From the NCBI RefSeq assembly GCF_017742995.1, contig NZ_CP072425.1, forward strand, positions 3,472,001 through 3,536,000: DNA of 64,000 nt, read 5' to 3'. Position 1 is the first letter of the stretch; each line of letters opens with the position of its first letter. The notes under the pieces are model-generated. The model was not told where the DNA came from and did no database searches. It saw only the letters and a program-made list of their open reading frames with translations. Both the position numbers and the translations under genes were made by a program. This DNA comes from Pseudoalteromonas viridis. Its GTDB lineage: Bacteria; Pseudomonadota; Gammaproteobacteria; Enterobacterales; Alteromonadaceae. This document shows positions 9,046-18,447 of this stretch, one piece after another.

Positions 9046-11619
9046 ATGTTTAAGCAGTCTTTAATCACATTTGCCATTACCAGCGCAATTTTTTCCTCTC
9101 AAGCCTCTGCCGCACAGCTGAAAGGTAAAGTGCTGGATACCAACAATCAACCTGTTCCTAATGCTACCGTACATTTACACGGTAAGTCACAGTCCGTGAA
9201 AACCGATATTAACGGTCAGTTTAGCATTAATGTCGATCAGGATTCACAGCTGCATGTCAGCAAAGACAACTTTATCAATGAGCGCATTGACGTATCTCCC
9301 GATTCACCTTACGTGACCGTGAAGCTGGCACCCAGTTCAGTTGAGAGCGTTGTTGTGTATGCCTCTGCGCTGCACAAGAGTAACATCGAAATGGCATCAC
9401 CTGTAGCCGTACTCGGAGGTGATGAGCTGAAAAACAGTGCCAAGCCTACGCTTGGTGAAACACTAAAACAACTGCCAGGTATTAACGCCAGCTATTTTGG
9501 ACCAGTTTCCTCTAGCCCGATCATTCGTGGCTTAGATGGTCCGCGCGTTAAGATCACACAAAACGGTCTGGACAGCAGTGATGCTTCTCGTGTTGGTCCT
9601 GACCATGCGAATACCAATGACTCTCTGGCAGCACAGCAAATTGAAGTACTACGTGGCCCTGCTACTTTGCTGTATGGCTCAGGCGCCATTGGTGGTGTAG
9701 TTAATGTGGTAGATAACCGTATCCCCACTGATGTGATCGAGGGTGTTCAGGGCGCTGCTGAGTTCAGCCACGACACTAACTCAAACACCAATACAGTGGC
9801 CGCGTTATTTGAAGCAGGTAACAACGGCTTTAACTTCCACTTTGATGGCGTAACGCGTAAAGGTGGCGACTATGATACACCGCGCTTTGCACTGCCAGGC
9901 GAAGAGCATGAAGATCATGATCACAATGAAGCGCATCATGATGAGCACGAGGAACATGATCACGACGAGCATGCAGAAGAAGAGCATGGCGATGAGTCAC
10001 ATGGCGAGACTGAATACGCAGAGCGTGTAGCCAATACCTTTATCGATTCTGAGCAATTTAATATTGGTACCAGCTTCGTTGGCGATCACCTGACGGTTGG
10101 CTTGTCTTACGGTCGCATTGAAACAGACTATGGGATCCCTGCCCACTCTCATGAACATCACGACCATGGCGACGAGCATGACCATGATCACGAAGAACAT
10201 GACCACGACGATAATGCGCATGACGACCATAATGACCATAGCGAAGACGAGCACGATCATGCACATGGCGCAGAAGAAGAATCAGTCTTCGCGCGTGTTA
10301 AACAAGACAGATGGCAGGCGCTATTTAACTATGCATTGCATAACAACTGGATCGAGTCTATTCAGGTGCGCGCAGGTTTTACCGATTATGAACACTCTGA
10401 GATTGAACACGGTGCCGTTGGAACAACGTTCACTAACGAAACAACTGAACTGAGAACCAATATCGAGCATAGATTAGGCGAGTGGCACGGCATTATCGGT
10501 TATCACTTCTCTGACAGTGACTACGCGGCTGAGGGCGCGGAAGCGTTCACCCCGGCGACTAACACAAAAACACATGCATTCTACGTGCTTGAAGAGCGCC
10601 GTTTTGGTGATGTAACGTTAGAGCTGGGTGCCCGTGTTGAAGACTTCGCATTGTCTAGCAACTTTACGTCAGGCCACGATGACCATGACGAGCATGATCA
10701 TGATGACCACGGTCACGACGAGCATGACCACGAGCATGAAGGTCATGAAGATGAGCACATGGCCGAAGTGATCGACTATACGCTGGATACCACAAACTTC
10801 AGTGCCTCAATTGGTGCGGTATATGATTATACTGAAGGCCACAATGTTGCCGTTAACCTGTCTCGCTCTGAGCGTGCGCCTCTGACTGCCGAGCTGCTGT
10901 CAAACGGCCTGCATATTGCCACTTCTACATACGAGCTGGGTCTTGGTTACCACATTGAAGGCGATGAAGTACACTTTGAGCCTGAAAACATCGAGCAGGA
11001 AAGATCGACAAACCTGGATATCAGCTTTAGACGCTTTATTGGCGACTTTGGTTACACAGTAAACTTTTTCTACAATGATGTTTCAAACTACTATTACCAG
11101 CGTAACACGGGTTATATGTACACAGGCGAGCACGGTGTAGAGCTGGCTGATCACCATCACGATGGTGCTTTACCTGTTTATCAGTTCGAAAGTGCCGATG
11201 CTGAACTATATGGCTTTGAATTTGATGCCCACTATCAAATTGATGCCCGTAACCGCATCAAGGTCTTTGGTGATCACCTGAGAGCAGAGCTTGATTCTGG
11301 CGAATACTTGCCACGTATTCCAGCTAACAAGCTGGGGACAAGCTACCGTTTTGAGCTGGAAGATTTCGCCGCTGAGCTGAGCGCCATACATTATATGACG
11401 CAGGACAAGTTAGCACAGTCAGAAACTAAGACCGACAGCTATACTCTACTTAATGCCAGCTTCAGTTATGACTTCAGCATCTCCGGTGTTGACCTGGTTG
11501 GTTATGTGAATGTCGACAACATCACAGATGAACTTGGCTTTGTACACAGCTCGTTTATCAAAGAGCAGGCACCACTGCCAGGTCGTAACTTCAAACTAGG
11601 TGTTCGTGGTTACTTCTAA
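9046..11619 (+). CDS. TonB-dependent receptor, ZnuD-like zinc uptake
   Basis: This is an outer-membrane TonB-dependent receptor of 857 residues. A signal peptide (MFKQSLITFAI to the ASA cleavage region) precedes a carboxypeptidase-like domain of about 80 residues, then a plug domain (PVAVLGGDEL, IRGLDGPRVKI, LRGPATLLYGSGAIGGVVN) and a beta-barrel ending in GVRGYF. Three loop regions are extremely rich in His, Asp and Glu (near residues 288-320, 366-408 and 544-572). Such loops are characteristic of the ZnuD/ZrpA type of zinc receptor. An in-frame GTG at 9004 lies inside the Zur-like region, so the ATG that begins the signal peptide is preferred; ATG at 9037 is possible. The product likely works with TonB-ExbBD and a ZnuABC importer encoded elsewhere. 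Confidence 0.88.
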   Translation: MFKQSLITFAITSAIFSSQASAAQLKGKVLDTNNQPVPNATVHLHGKSQSVKTDINGQFSINVDQDSQLHVSKDNFINERIDVSPDSPYVTVKLAPSSVESVVVYASALHKSNIEMASPVAVLGGDELKNSAKPTLGETLKQLPGINASYFGPVSSSPIIRGLDGPRVKITQNGLDSSDASRVGPDHANTNDSLAAQQIEVLRGPATLLYGSGAIGGVVNVVDNRIPTDVIEGVQGAAEFSHDTNSNTNTVAALFEAGNNGFNFHFDGVTRKGGDYDTPRFALPGEEHEDHDHNEAHHDEHEEHDHDEHAEEEHGDESHGETEYAERVANTFIDSEQFNIGTSFVGDHLTVGLSYGRIETDYGIPAHSHEHHDHGDEHDHDHEEHDHDDNAHDDHNDHSEDEHDHAHGAEEESVFARVKQDRWQALFNYALHNNWIESIQVRAGFTDYEHSEIEHGAVGTTFTNETTELRTNIEHRLGEWHGIIGYHFSDSDYAAEGAEAFTPATNTKTHAFYVLEERRFGDVTLELGARVEDFALSSNFTSGHDDHDEHDHDDHGHDEHDHEHEGHEDEHMAEVIDYTLDTTNFSASIGAVYDYTEGHNVAVNLSRSERAPLTAELLSNGLHIATSTYELGLGYHIEGDEVHFEPENIEQERSTNLDISFRRFIGDFGYTVNFFYNDVSNYYYQRNTGYMYTGEHGVELADHHHDGALPVYQFESADAELYGFEFDAHYQIDARNRIKVFGDHLRAELDSGEYLPRIPANKLGTSYRFELEDFAAELSAIHYMTQDKLAQSETKTDSYTLLNASFSYDFSISGVDLVGYVNVDNITDELGFVHSSFIKEQAPLPGRNFKLGVRGYF

Positions 11620-11682
11620 GTTTGTAGGCCCTGTTTATCTTACACGCTAATAGCAAAAGACAAACAGTTCCTATCTGAGCCC

Positions 11683-11710
11683 AATGCCGCCATCTGGCGG
11701 CATTTTCTTT
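11683..11710 (+). terminator. Terminator after the TonB receptor gene
   Basis: A 10-bp perfect stem AATGCCGCCA/TGGCGGCATT with a two-base loop leads into TTTTC TTT. It separates this gene from the convergent nitroreductase gene. Confidence 0.85.
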
Positions 11711-11733
11711 TCTATCTCAAATACACCTTAGTA

Positions 11734-12282
11734 TTATAACTTAGTGAAGAAGTCTTCAGGCTGATGCCTGACAGGTTTAGTGCACTGCACCGTTGGTGTG
11801 CCCAGATACAGATAACCAACGATTTCATCCTGCTCATTTAGCCCAAGCTGGCGTTTAACTGAGCTGCTTTGTGCGAAATAGCCTGTTCTCCAAACACCCG
11901 AAAGGCCCTGCGCAAAGGCTGCCTGCTGCATCGCCAAAACGCTACAAGCCGCACTTTCTATTTGCTCAATTCTGGGCACTTTAGGGTGCTCCATAAAAGG
12001 AGAAACGGCAATGATCAGCATAGGCGCGCGCTCAGGTAATGATTTGGCACGGTCGATGATACGCTGCTCTTGTTGCTCCTCAACAGCAGCCTGATAGAAA
12101 ATCTCGCCCAGCTTCTCTCTGCCCTGCTCCTCTACCACAAAAAAGCGCCATGGCTTAAGCCCGCCATGATCCGGCACCTTAAGAGCGGCTTTTTGTATTA
12201 CCTCAAGCTGTCTGGCATCGGGTCCCGGGAAAGACAAGTTGCTGTCGGATTGTCGCGTCAATAATAGTTCTATGGCATCCAT
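11734..12282 (-). CDS. Nitroreductase family protein, YdjA-like
   Basis: This is a compact flavin nitroreductase of 182 residues in the YdjA subgroup. It shows the FMN-binding Arg near the N terminus (LLTRQSDS), the motif PDHGGLKPWRFFVVEEQGREKLG, and the C-terminal GYLYLGTP. Members are FMN-dependent NAD(P)H oxidoreductases that act as homodimers, with unknown physiological substrate. The gene lies downstream of a DoxX gene on the same strand, and the two may be co-transcribed across the 81-bp gap. Compared with E. coli YdjA, position four of the RRSAS motif is altered (RQSDS), so FMN contacts may differ slightly. Confidence 0.88.
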   Translation of the reverse strand: MDAIELLLTRQSDSNLSFPGPDARQLEVIQKAALKVPDHGGLKPWRFFVVEEQGREKLGEIFYQAAVEEQQEQRIIDRAKSLPERAPMLIIAVSPFMEHPKVPRIEQIESAACSVLAMQQAAFAQGLSGVWRTGYFAQSSSVKRQLGLNEQDEIVGYLYLGTPTVQCTKPVRHQPEDFFTKL

Positions 12283-12363
12283 TTGTAATTCCTAAAATTC
12301 TGTTCGCTCACTATTCTAACGCGACACAGCCCTAAAAGTTTAGTGCTCGTCTTTAAAAATCGC

Positions 12364-13065
12364 TTAGGGCAAATAACGCGGATCGGGTTCAAGTTGTTTT
12401 CGAACCCAGTGATCCATACTCAAAAAGCGCCCGCCACCGGTAAAAAGCAGGCTTATCAGCATCGCGAAGTAAATGGCGGCGAATTCAATGCCATTGTTCA
12501 GAATCACGGGGTTACCGTATTCATAAAGGTACTCCGGCAGCCCATTGGCTTCTACGATTTCTTTGATCCGGGACAGCCGCTCTGCCACCTCTGTGCTGGC
12601 TTGCAGGCTCTGCTCGGCAGCATCACTGCCCAGCCAGGCAAATACCTGCGCCGCGCTGGTATCCGGATTGCTTGGTGCGACCGAAAACCAGCCGTTATGC
12701 CAGTGCACCTGAGTGGCTGCGACAAACATAGTTACGGCAAGTGGCACAGACACCAGGCGCGTAGCCAGGCCAATTAACAGCAACCAGCCCCCTAAGAACT
12801 CGGTCCAGCCCGCTAGGAGTGCCAGCAGATCCGGAGCCGGTAAGCCCAGTCCCCACTGCGCATTACCAAACCAGGCAATCACGTTTTCATCGGCCAGCAG
12901 ACGCTGCCACCAATCGAGTTCACTGTTGGCCAGGTTGAGTTTGCTAAACCCGGCGATAATCATCACAGGTGCCAGGATCAGCCTGAACATCAAAGGCGCC
13001 AGCCCATCAAACAAGGAAAGTTTGTCCAGTATGGAGCGATAAAGGGAATAAAGTGATTTAAGCAT
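12364..13065 (-). CDS. DoxX family membrane protein
   Basis: The product has 233 residues and about four membrane segments. The N-terminal segment APLMFRLILAPVMIIAGFSKL has the typical DoxX start, followed by LLALLAGWTEFLGGWLLLIGLATRL, a third segment with PLAVTMFVAATQVHWHNG, and a last one near IYFAMLISLLFTGG. It is longer than standard DoxX proteins (130-150 residues) because of an insert between the third and fourth helices. DoxX proteins are linked to thiosulfate/quinone chemistry or to membrane redox stress complexes, but no specific function can be given. A short palindrome lies directly upstream. Confidence 0.8.
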   Translation of the reverse strand: MLKSLYSLYRSILDKLSLFDGLAPLMFRLILAPVMIIAGFSKLNLANSELDWWQRLLADENVIAWFGNAQWGLGLPAPDLLALLAGWTEFLGGWLLLIGLATRLVSVPLAVTMFVAATQVHWHNGWFSVAPSNPDTSAAQVFAWLGSDAAEQSLQASTEVAERLSRIKEIVEANGLPEYLYEYGNPVILNNGIEFAAIYFAMLISLLFTGGGRFLSMDHWVRKQLEPDPRYLP

Positions 13066-13078
13066 AAATAAAGTCTGT

Positions 13079-13094
13079 TATAACGATTGTTATA
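13079..13094. promoter_or_regulatory. Palindrome upstream of the DoxX gene
   Basis: TATAACGATTGTTATA consists of perfect TATAAC/GTTATA arms around a four-base centre. It starts 14 bp before the DoxX start codon, the right place for a repressor operator or a strong RNA hairpin. No regulator is assigned. Confidence 0.35.
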
Positions 13095-13207
13095 GAGTGT
13101 AGACCTTAAATCACCGTTTTTTATTGCAAAGGTTGTTGATTAAGCTGAGGCAAGACACGAGTAGTGTGCCGCTATGACATACCCGTGTCTTGTTTGAAGT
13201 AGATTAA

Positions 13208-15169
13208 CTAGATTTTTCTGGCAACCTGTAGCGCTTCATAGATAGCACGCTTTGCGTCAATGGCAGCCGCTAGCTTAGCGCCGCCGATGACGTGTTGGTT
13301 GGCAGGCATAGCGTCTTTATTGAACAAGGCATCGTTAGAGGTTTGTCCAATGCAGGCAACCACAGTGTCGACATCCAGAACGCGTTCTTTCTCCCCTTGC
13401 TTAATCAGCAAGCCTTTGCTGTCGAATGAGATATATTCGCACTCGGCTATCTGCTCAACGCTATGATGCTTCGCAACTGCACGGTGGATCCAACCTGTTG
13501 TCTTACCCAGATTGCTGCCAAAGCGCCCTTCACTGCGTTTAAGCATGTAAAGTTTTTTCTCCGTTGCGGTGTCTGACGGCTGGCATTCAATCCCCCACTG
13601 TGCTTTAAACTCATCGATACTCTGATCAGCCTGCTCAGCAAGAAAAGCAACCATGTCGAAACCAATACCACCGGCACCCAGAATAGCGATTTTGTCTCCC
13701 AGTTCAACTTCTTTGCGGATCACTTCATCGTAAGCAAAAACACGTTTACCATCGCTACAAGTGATCCTGGACTGTCTGGGGCTCACCCCCGTTGCGAAGA
13801 CAATGTCATCATAAGACTGCTCCATAGACGCCTCATACTCGCACCCAAGCTTCATAGTCACGCCCAGACGTGTTACTTCCTTCAGGAAGTAATTTAGGGT
13901 GTATTTAAAGTCTTCTTTACCAGGTATGCGCATTGCCAGGTTGAACTGGCCACCAGCATGTTCGTTCTTATCAATCAGTGTAACTTTATGCCCTTTCTTC
14001 GCCAGGTAGCAGCTGGCAGAAAGACCCGCAGGTCCGGCGCCCACAACCAGCACCTGCTTAGGGCTGTTGGTGCGCGCGAGCGGATAATCCAGCTCATAGC
14101 CGGCCTGAGGGTTTACCAAACAAGTGGCTCGCTTGCCTTTAAACACATGGTCCAGACAGCCCTGGTTACACCCGATACAAATATTAATTTGCTCGCTCTG
14201 GTTTTGTGCATATTTATTGAAAAACTCAGGATCGGCGAGTAAAGGGCGCGCCATGGAAATAAGGTCAGCCTCACCCTGATTGAGAATATCATTGGCAAGT
14301 TCAGGCGTATTGATGCGGTTAACTGCAACAACCGGGATATCGACAACGTCCTTCAGGCGTTTTGATGCCTCACGAAACGCACCGGCAGGTACCATACTGG
14401 CAATCGTTGGCACACGTGCCTCATGCCAGCCTATGCCCGTGTTAAGAATGTCGACCCCGGCTTCTTCCAGTGCTTTGGCCTGCGCTGTGACTTCTTCGGC
14501 GGTTGACCCATTGGGGATCAAATCCATGACAGACAAACGAAATACAATGATGAATTTAGCCGAGACTTTTTCCCGCACCGCGCGGACTATCTCGACAGCC
14601 AAACGCATGCGATTTTCCAGCGTGCCACCGTACAAGTCCTGACGTTTATTCGTATGCTCCGCCATAAACTCGTTGATCAGATAGCCTTCAGAGCCCATGA
14701 TTTCAACCCCATCGTACCCTGCTTTTTCTGCCATTTTGGCAGACTTGGCAAAGTCTTTGACGGTATTACGGATCATGCTCAACGACATAGATTTTGGCGT
14801 GTATGGGTTGATCGGAGCCTTAATCTCGCTGGGTGCGACATTAAACGGATGATAGGCATAACGCCCGGCATGAAGTAACTGAAGACAGATTTTACCACCG
14901 TGCGCGTGAACCGCATCGGTATAGGCGCGGTGCTTGATGATGTCATAGCGGCTGTTGAATGAAGAGGAAATAGGCGTCAGCTTACCCCGCAAATTCGGGC
15001 TGTAACCCCCGGTGATGATCAATCCAACACCACCCTTTGCGCGCTCTTCATAAAAAGCCTTGAGCCGCTTCCTGTTATGCCATCCCTCTTCCAGGCCCGT
15101 GTGCATCGAGCCCATGACCAAGCGATTTCGCAAATCTGTATTCTTCAATTGTAATTTTTGTTCTAACAT
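13208..15169 (-). CDS. fadH: NADPH-dependent 2,4-dienoyl-CoA reductase
   Basis: FadH reduces 2,4-dienoyl-CoA esters in the beta-oxidation of unsaturated fatty acids. The N-terminal FMN barrel begins KNTDLRNRLVMGSMHTGLEE; the catalytic Tyr is in GSEGYLINEF and the His in GIGWHEARVPTIA, as in the E. coli enzyme. The 4Fe-4S cysteines follow the family spacing in ICIGCNQGC plus a later ATCLVNP. The FAD/NADPH half starts at VLVVGAGPAGLSAS. The upstream in-frame TTG at 15181 is rejected in favour of the ATG four codons later, giving 653 residues preceded by a GGGG tract. The gene diverges from sppA and has no obvious operon partner. Confidence 0.93.
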   Translation of the reverse strand: MLEQKLQLKNTDLRNRLVMGSMHTGLEEGWHNRKRLKAFYEERAKGGVGLIITGGYSPNLRGKLTPISSSFNSRYDIIKHRAYTDAVHAHGGKICLQLLHAGRYAYHPFNVAPSEIKAPINPYTPKSMSLSMIRNTVKDFAKSAKMAEKAGYDGVEIMGSEGYLINEFMAEHTNKRQDLYGGTLENRMRLAVEIVRAVREKVSAKFIIVFRLSVMDLIPNGSTAEEVTAQAKALEEAGVDILNTGIGWHEARVPTIASMVPAGAFREASKRLKDVVDIPVVAVNRINTPELANDILNQGEADLISMARPLLADPEFFNKYAQNQSEQINICIGCNQGCLDHVFKGKRATCLVNPQAGYELDYPLARTNSPKQVLVVGAGPAGLSASCYLAKKGHKVTLIDKNEHAGGQFNLAMRIPGKEDFKYTLNYFLKEVTRLGVTMKLGCEYEASMEQSYDDIVFATGVSPRQSRITCSDGKRVFAYDEVIRKEVELGDKIAILGAGGIGFDMVAFLAEQADQSIDEFKAQWGIECQPSDTATEKKLYMLKRSEGRFGSNLGKTTGWIHRAVAKHHSVEQIAECEYISFDSKGLLIKQGEKERVLDVDTVVACIGQTSNDALFNKDAMPANQHVIGGAKLAAAIDAKRAIYEALQVARKI

Positions 15170-15404
15170 TGCGTGCCCCAATGTAACTGGTCTTACCTGT
15201 GAACATTAACGATTTTATATTTTTTCGCAAGCAAAAACCGCGACTAATTTCTGTAAAAGCCCCACCCAGGATAGAAAAGTGATTGATTTTTGCCCCATCG
15301 TCACCATAAAAATACTTAGTTACGTTTTTGTTCTAACGGCGTAGAGGCAACTAAGTTATGATTAAGAATGAGTACATTCCACTAAGACATTCAGAGGTAC
15401 AGCT

Positions 15405-17282
15405 TTGAAATTGATCGGTAAATTTTTTCTCGGTATCTGGCACGCGTTAAACTTTTCTCGTCGTCTGGTTCTGAACTTTTTGTTCTTCTTTTTAATAATC
15501 GCGGCAGCGATCGGTATTTTCTCAGCGGAAGAGCAGCCCCAGGTCGCACAAGACAGCGTATTGAGACTGAACCTGTCAGGCAAGCTGGTTGAGCAACTTA
15601 CCTATGTCGACCCGATTGATGCTGCAATGGGTGATGTGTTTGGCAAGCAAGACTTACCCAAAGAAATGCTGGTTGACGATGTCGTTGATACCATCAAAAC
15701 AGCAGCCCGGGACCCCCGCATTAAGGCTTTGTATTTAGATTTACGACATATGCATTATACCCATCTGGACAAGTTACGTGACGTAGCAGGGGCAATTGAG
15801 TCCTTTAAAGAGGCAGATAAAAAAGTCTTCGCCCACAGCCCCTATTTCAGCCAGTCTCAGTACTACCTGGCAGCCCACGCCGATGAAATCTCGATGCATC
15901 CGTATGGCGGTATTAATATCAGTGGTTACGGCTCCTATCCGATGTACTTTAAAGACGCCCTGGAAAAGCTCAAAGTCACCCAGCACATTTTCCGCGTTGG
16001 CACCTACAAATCAGCGGTCGAGCCGTTTATTCGAAATGACATGTCCCCTGCAGCTAAAGAAGCAAACCAACTTTGGCTCGACACATTATGGACACAGTAC
16101 AAACAAGATGTCGCGAGTAAACGTGGCTTTGAGCTGACAAACTTTGACGAAACGCTCACGCAATATGTCGATAAAATGGCCTCAGTCACGGGTGACTCAG
16201 GGCAGTTTGCCGTTAAGTATGGCTGGGTCGATAAGCTTGAAACTGACCAGGAATTTAATCAGAAAATGATTGACCTTGTTGGTACTGGGGATGAAGGAAA
16301 GCGCTACAAGCAAATCGCCTTTGAAGATTATTATGCCACAGTTAACGCACTCGATTTCGGGCCTAACCCCTTTGTTGAAAAAGTGGCGGTTGTGGTTGCC
16401 AAAGGCACCATAGTAGATGGCAAGCGCAAAGCTGGCATGATAGGTGGTGACTCTACCGCAGCCCTGTTACGCAAAGCCCGACTTGACGACAAGGTGAAGG
16501 CCGTGGTGTTACGAATTGATTCCGGTGGTGGCAGTATGTTTGCTTCTGAGGTCATTCGTAACGAAGTGTTAGCCATTAAAGCAGCAGGCAAACCTGTGAT
16601 TGCTTCTATGGGCTCCGTCGCAGCTTCTGGTGGTTATTGGATTGCCGCATCAGCCAATGAGATTTGGGCATCGCCTAGCACAATCACCGGCTCAATCGGT
16701 GTATTTGGTACCATCTTGACGTTTGAAAACTCACTCAAAGAATTAGGGATTTATTCCGATGGTGTCGCAACCACAGAGCTGAAGTCGTCCTCTTTGTCTC
16801 GCGGTCTGGATCCTAAGTTTGCCCATGTATTACAAATGGGTGTTGAAGATGCTTATCAGAAGTTCATATCTGTGATTGCAGACGCTCGTAACCTGGCGGT
16901 ATCCGATGTAGATAATGTTGCCCAAGGTCGGGTGTGGCTTGCCACTCAGGCGCATGAATTCGGCCTTATTGACGAGCTGGGTACTAAGCAACAAGCCATT
17001 GAGGCGGCCGCTAAAATGGCGAACCTTGAACATTACGAAGTCTATACCGTTGAGCAAACCCTGTCGGAAAAAGAGCAGCTGATCCAGGATATCTTCGGCT
17101 CAGCGACCATGCAATCGCTGCTGAATGTTGCTGGTGGCACAAAGGAGCCACTTAGCTCGGTTGCTCATGCAGGGCTTAATCAGTTATTCCAGCAAGTGCA
17201 ACAAAGCGCTGCGATGATCACCCAGTTTAACGACCCCAATAACATCTATACGCTGTGTACCGCCTGCGTTGTGGGTGAATAA
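15405..17282 (+). CDS. sppA: Signal peptide peptidase SppA (protease IV)
   Basis: SppA is an inner-membrane serine/lysine-dyad protease that degrades cleaved signal peptides. The 625-residue product (E. coli 618) has one N-terminal membrane anchor at about residues 20-40. It contains two tandem S49 domains, with the general-base lysine in GTYKSAVEP (Lys202) and the nucleophile in GSVAASGGYW (Ser408). Translation appears to begin at TTG, preceded by AGAGG at a good distance; no in-frame ATG gives a better start. It diverges from fadH, and a strong terminator separates it from ansA. Confidence 0.94.
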   Translation: MKLIGKFFLGIWHALNFSRRLVLNFLFFFLIIAAAIGIFSAEEQPQVAQDSVLRLNLSGKLVEQLTYVDPIDAAMGDVFGKQDLPKEMLVDDVVDTIKTAARDPRIKALYLDLRHMHYTHLDKLRDVAGAIESFKEADKKVFAHSPYFSQSQYYLAAHADEISMHPYGGINISGYGSYPMYFKDALEKLKVTQHIFRVGTYKSAVEPFIRNDMSPAAKEANQLWLDTLWTQYKQDVASKRGFELTNFDETLTQYVDKMASVTGDSGQFAVKYGWVDKLETDQEFNQKMIDLVGTGDEGKRYKQIAFEDYYATVNALDFGPNPFVEKVAVVVAKGTIVDGKRKAGMIGGDSTAALLRKARLDDKVKAVVLRIDSGGGSMFASEVIRNEVLAIKAAGKPVIASMGSVAASGGYWIAASANEIWASPSTITGSIGVFGTILTFENSLKELGIYSDGVATTELKSSSLSRGLDPKFAHVLQMGVEDAYQKFISVIADARNLAVSDVDNVAQGRVWLATQAHEFGLIDELGTKQQAIEAAAKMANLEHYEVYTVEQTLSEKEQLIQDIFGSATMQSLLNVAGGTKEPLSSVAHAGLNQLFQQVQQSAAMITQFNDPNNIYTLCTACVVGE

Positions 17283-17333
17283 GGAATGTCTCACTGATTT
17301 GACTGCATTGTGATGCTGCAGTTGATATAATTA

Positions 17334-17363
17334 GCCCGGACCAGGATCCGGGCTTTTTTTTAG
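17334..17363 (+). terminator. Terminator between sppA and ansA
   Basis: The stem AGCCCGGA/TCCGGGCT with a six-base loop runs into eight Ts. It ends only about 9 bp before the ansA start codon, so ansA is either transcribed by readthrough or from a promoter inside the short gap before the hairpin. Confidence 0.88.
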
Positions 17364-17371
17364 GTAGCAGA

Positions 17372-18382
17372 ATGAAAAGAAAAAAAATCTATATCGCCTA
17401 CACAGGCGGCACAATTGGTATGAAACAATCCAGCCGGGGGTATGTGCCCGTCGCAGGTTACTTGACTGAAACGGTCAAAAGTAATGCGGAATTTACCCGA
17501 GAAGAAATGCCCCTATTCGATATTCATGAATACTGCCCGCTGATTGATTCGTCAGATATGTCGCCGCAGCACTGGCAGTTGATAGCCGATGATATAAAAA
17601 GCAAGTACGAAGAATACGATGGATTTGTTGTACTTCATGGCACAGATACTATGGCCTACACGGCATCGGCACTGTCTTTTATGTTCGAGAACCTGACCAA
17701 ACCCGTGATCATTACCGGCTCACAAATTCCTTTGTCTCAGCTTCGCTCAGACGGCCAGGTTAATTTGCTTAATGCGATGTATCTTGCTGCAAATTACCCC
17801 ATTGCCGAGGTGAGCCTGTTTTTCAATAACAAGTTGTTCCGAGGTAACCGGGCCATCAAAGCACACGCCGACGGGTTCGACGCCTTCGCCTCGCCCAACA
17901 TGGCCCCTTTAGCCCAGGCAGGCATTAATATTCAATTGCTTGAGGGTCAGCTAAGCCCATATGTTGATCAGGCGCTGCGCGTTACACCAATCGCTTCACA
18001 GCCTATCGCAGTGTTGCATCTGTATCCTGGGATCAGCAGCGCTATGGTGGCAAATGTATTACAAAGCGATATCAAAGCGCTTATTCTGCTCAGCTTTGGC
18101 GTTGGCAATGCCCCGCAACAGGAAGACATACTGAACGCACTTAAAGCAGCCTCTGATAAAGGCGTGGTCATCGTCAACTTAACTCAGTGTATTCAGGGCC
18201 AAGTGAATATGGGTGGCTACGCAACCGGAAACGCCCTACTAAACTGTGGCGTGATCAGCGGCTACGATATGACGCTGGAGGCCTGTTTAACCAAATTACA
18301 CTACCTATTCAGTCAGGACCTGGAGTTAGAAACGGTGCGCCATCTGATGCAGGATAATCTACGTGGCGAACTGACGCGTTAA
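17372..18382 (+). CDS. ansA: Cytoplasmic L-asparaginase I
   Basis: AnsA hydrolyses L-asparagine to aspartate and ammonia in the cytoplasm. The 336-residue product tracks E. coli AnsA (338) along its length. The first catalytic Thr is in YTGGTIGM near residue 13, the second in HGTDTMAYTASAL. It has no signal peptide, which separates it from the periplasmic type II enzyme. The region VNLTQCIQGQVNMGGYATGNAL corresponds to the allosteric asparagine-site region of type I enzymes. The gene lies between two intrinsic terminators and is probably monocistronic. Confidence 0.95.
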   Translation: MKRKKIYIAYTGGTIGMKQSSRGYVPVAGYLTETVKSNAEFTREEMPLFDIHEYCPLIDSSDMSPQHWQLIADDIKSKYEEYDGFVVLHGTDTMAYTASALSFMFENLTKPVIITGSQIPLSQLRSDGQVNLLNAMYLAANYPIAEVSLFFNNKLFRGNRAIKAHADGFDAFASPNMAPLAQAGINIQLLEGQLSPYVDQALRVTPIASQPIAVLHLYPGISSAMVANVLQSDIKALILLSFGVGNAPQQEDILNALKAASDKGVVIVNLTQCIQGQVNMGGYATGNALLNCGVISGYDMTLEACLTKLHYLFSQDLELETVRHLMQDNLRGELTR

Positions 18383-18402
18383 TCTTTCTCCTTGCCAAAA
18401 AA

Positions 18403-18431
18403 AGCCCGGGCTTTGTGCACCGGGCTTTTTT
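18403..18431. terminator. Bidirectional terminator between ansA and gnd
   Basis: AGCCCGG/CCGGGCT arms around a ten-base loop are flanked by an A-run on the left and a T-run on the right. It serves both convergent genes. Confidence 0.88.
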
Positions 18432-18447
18432 GTTCTAACTCCAGAGG

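Noticed and set aside
9997..10266. Minus-strand open frames within the TonB receptor gene
   Set aside because: They are shadows of the His-codon-rich repeats (CAT/CAC read as ATG/GTG) with no ribosome site.
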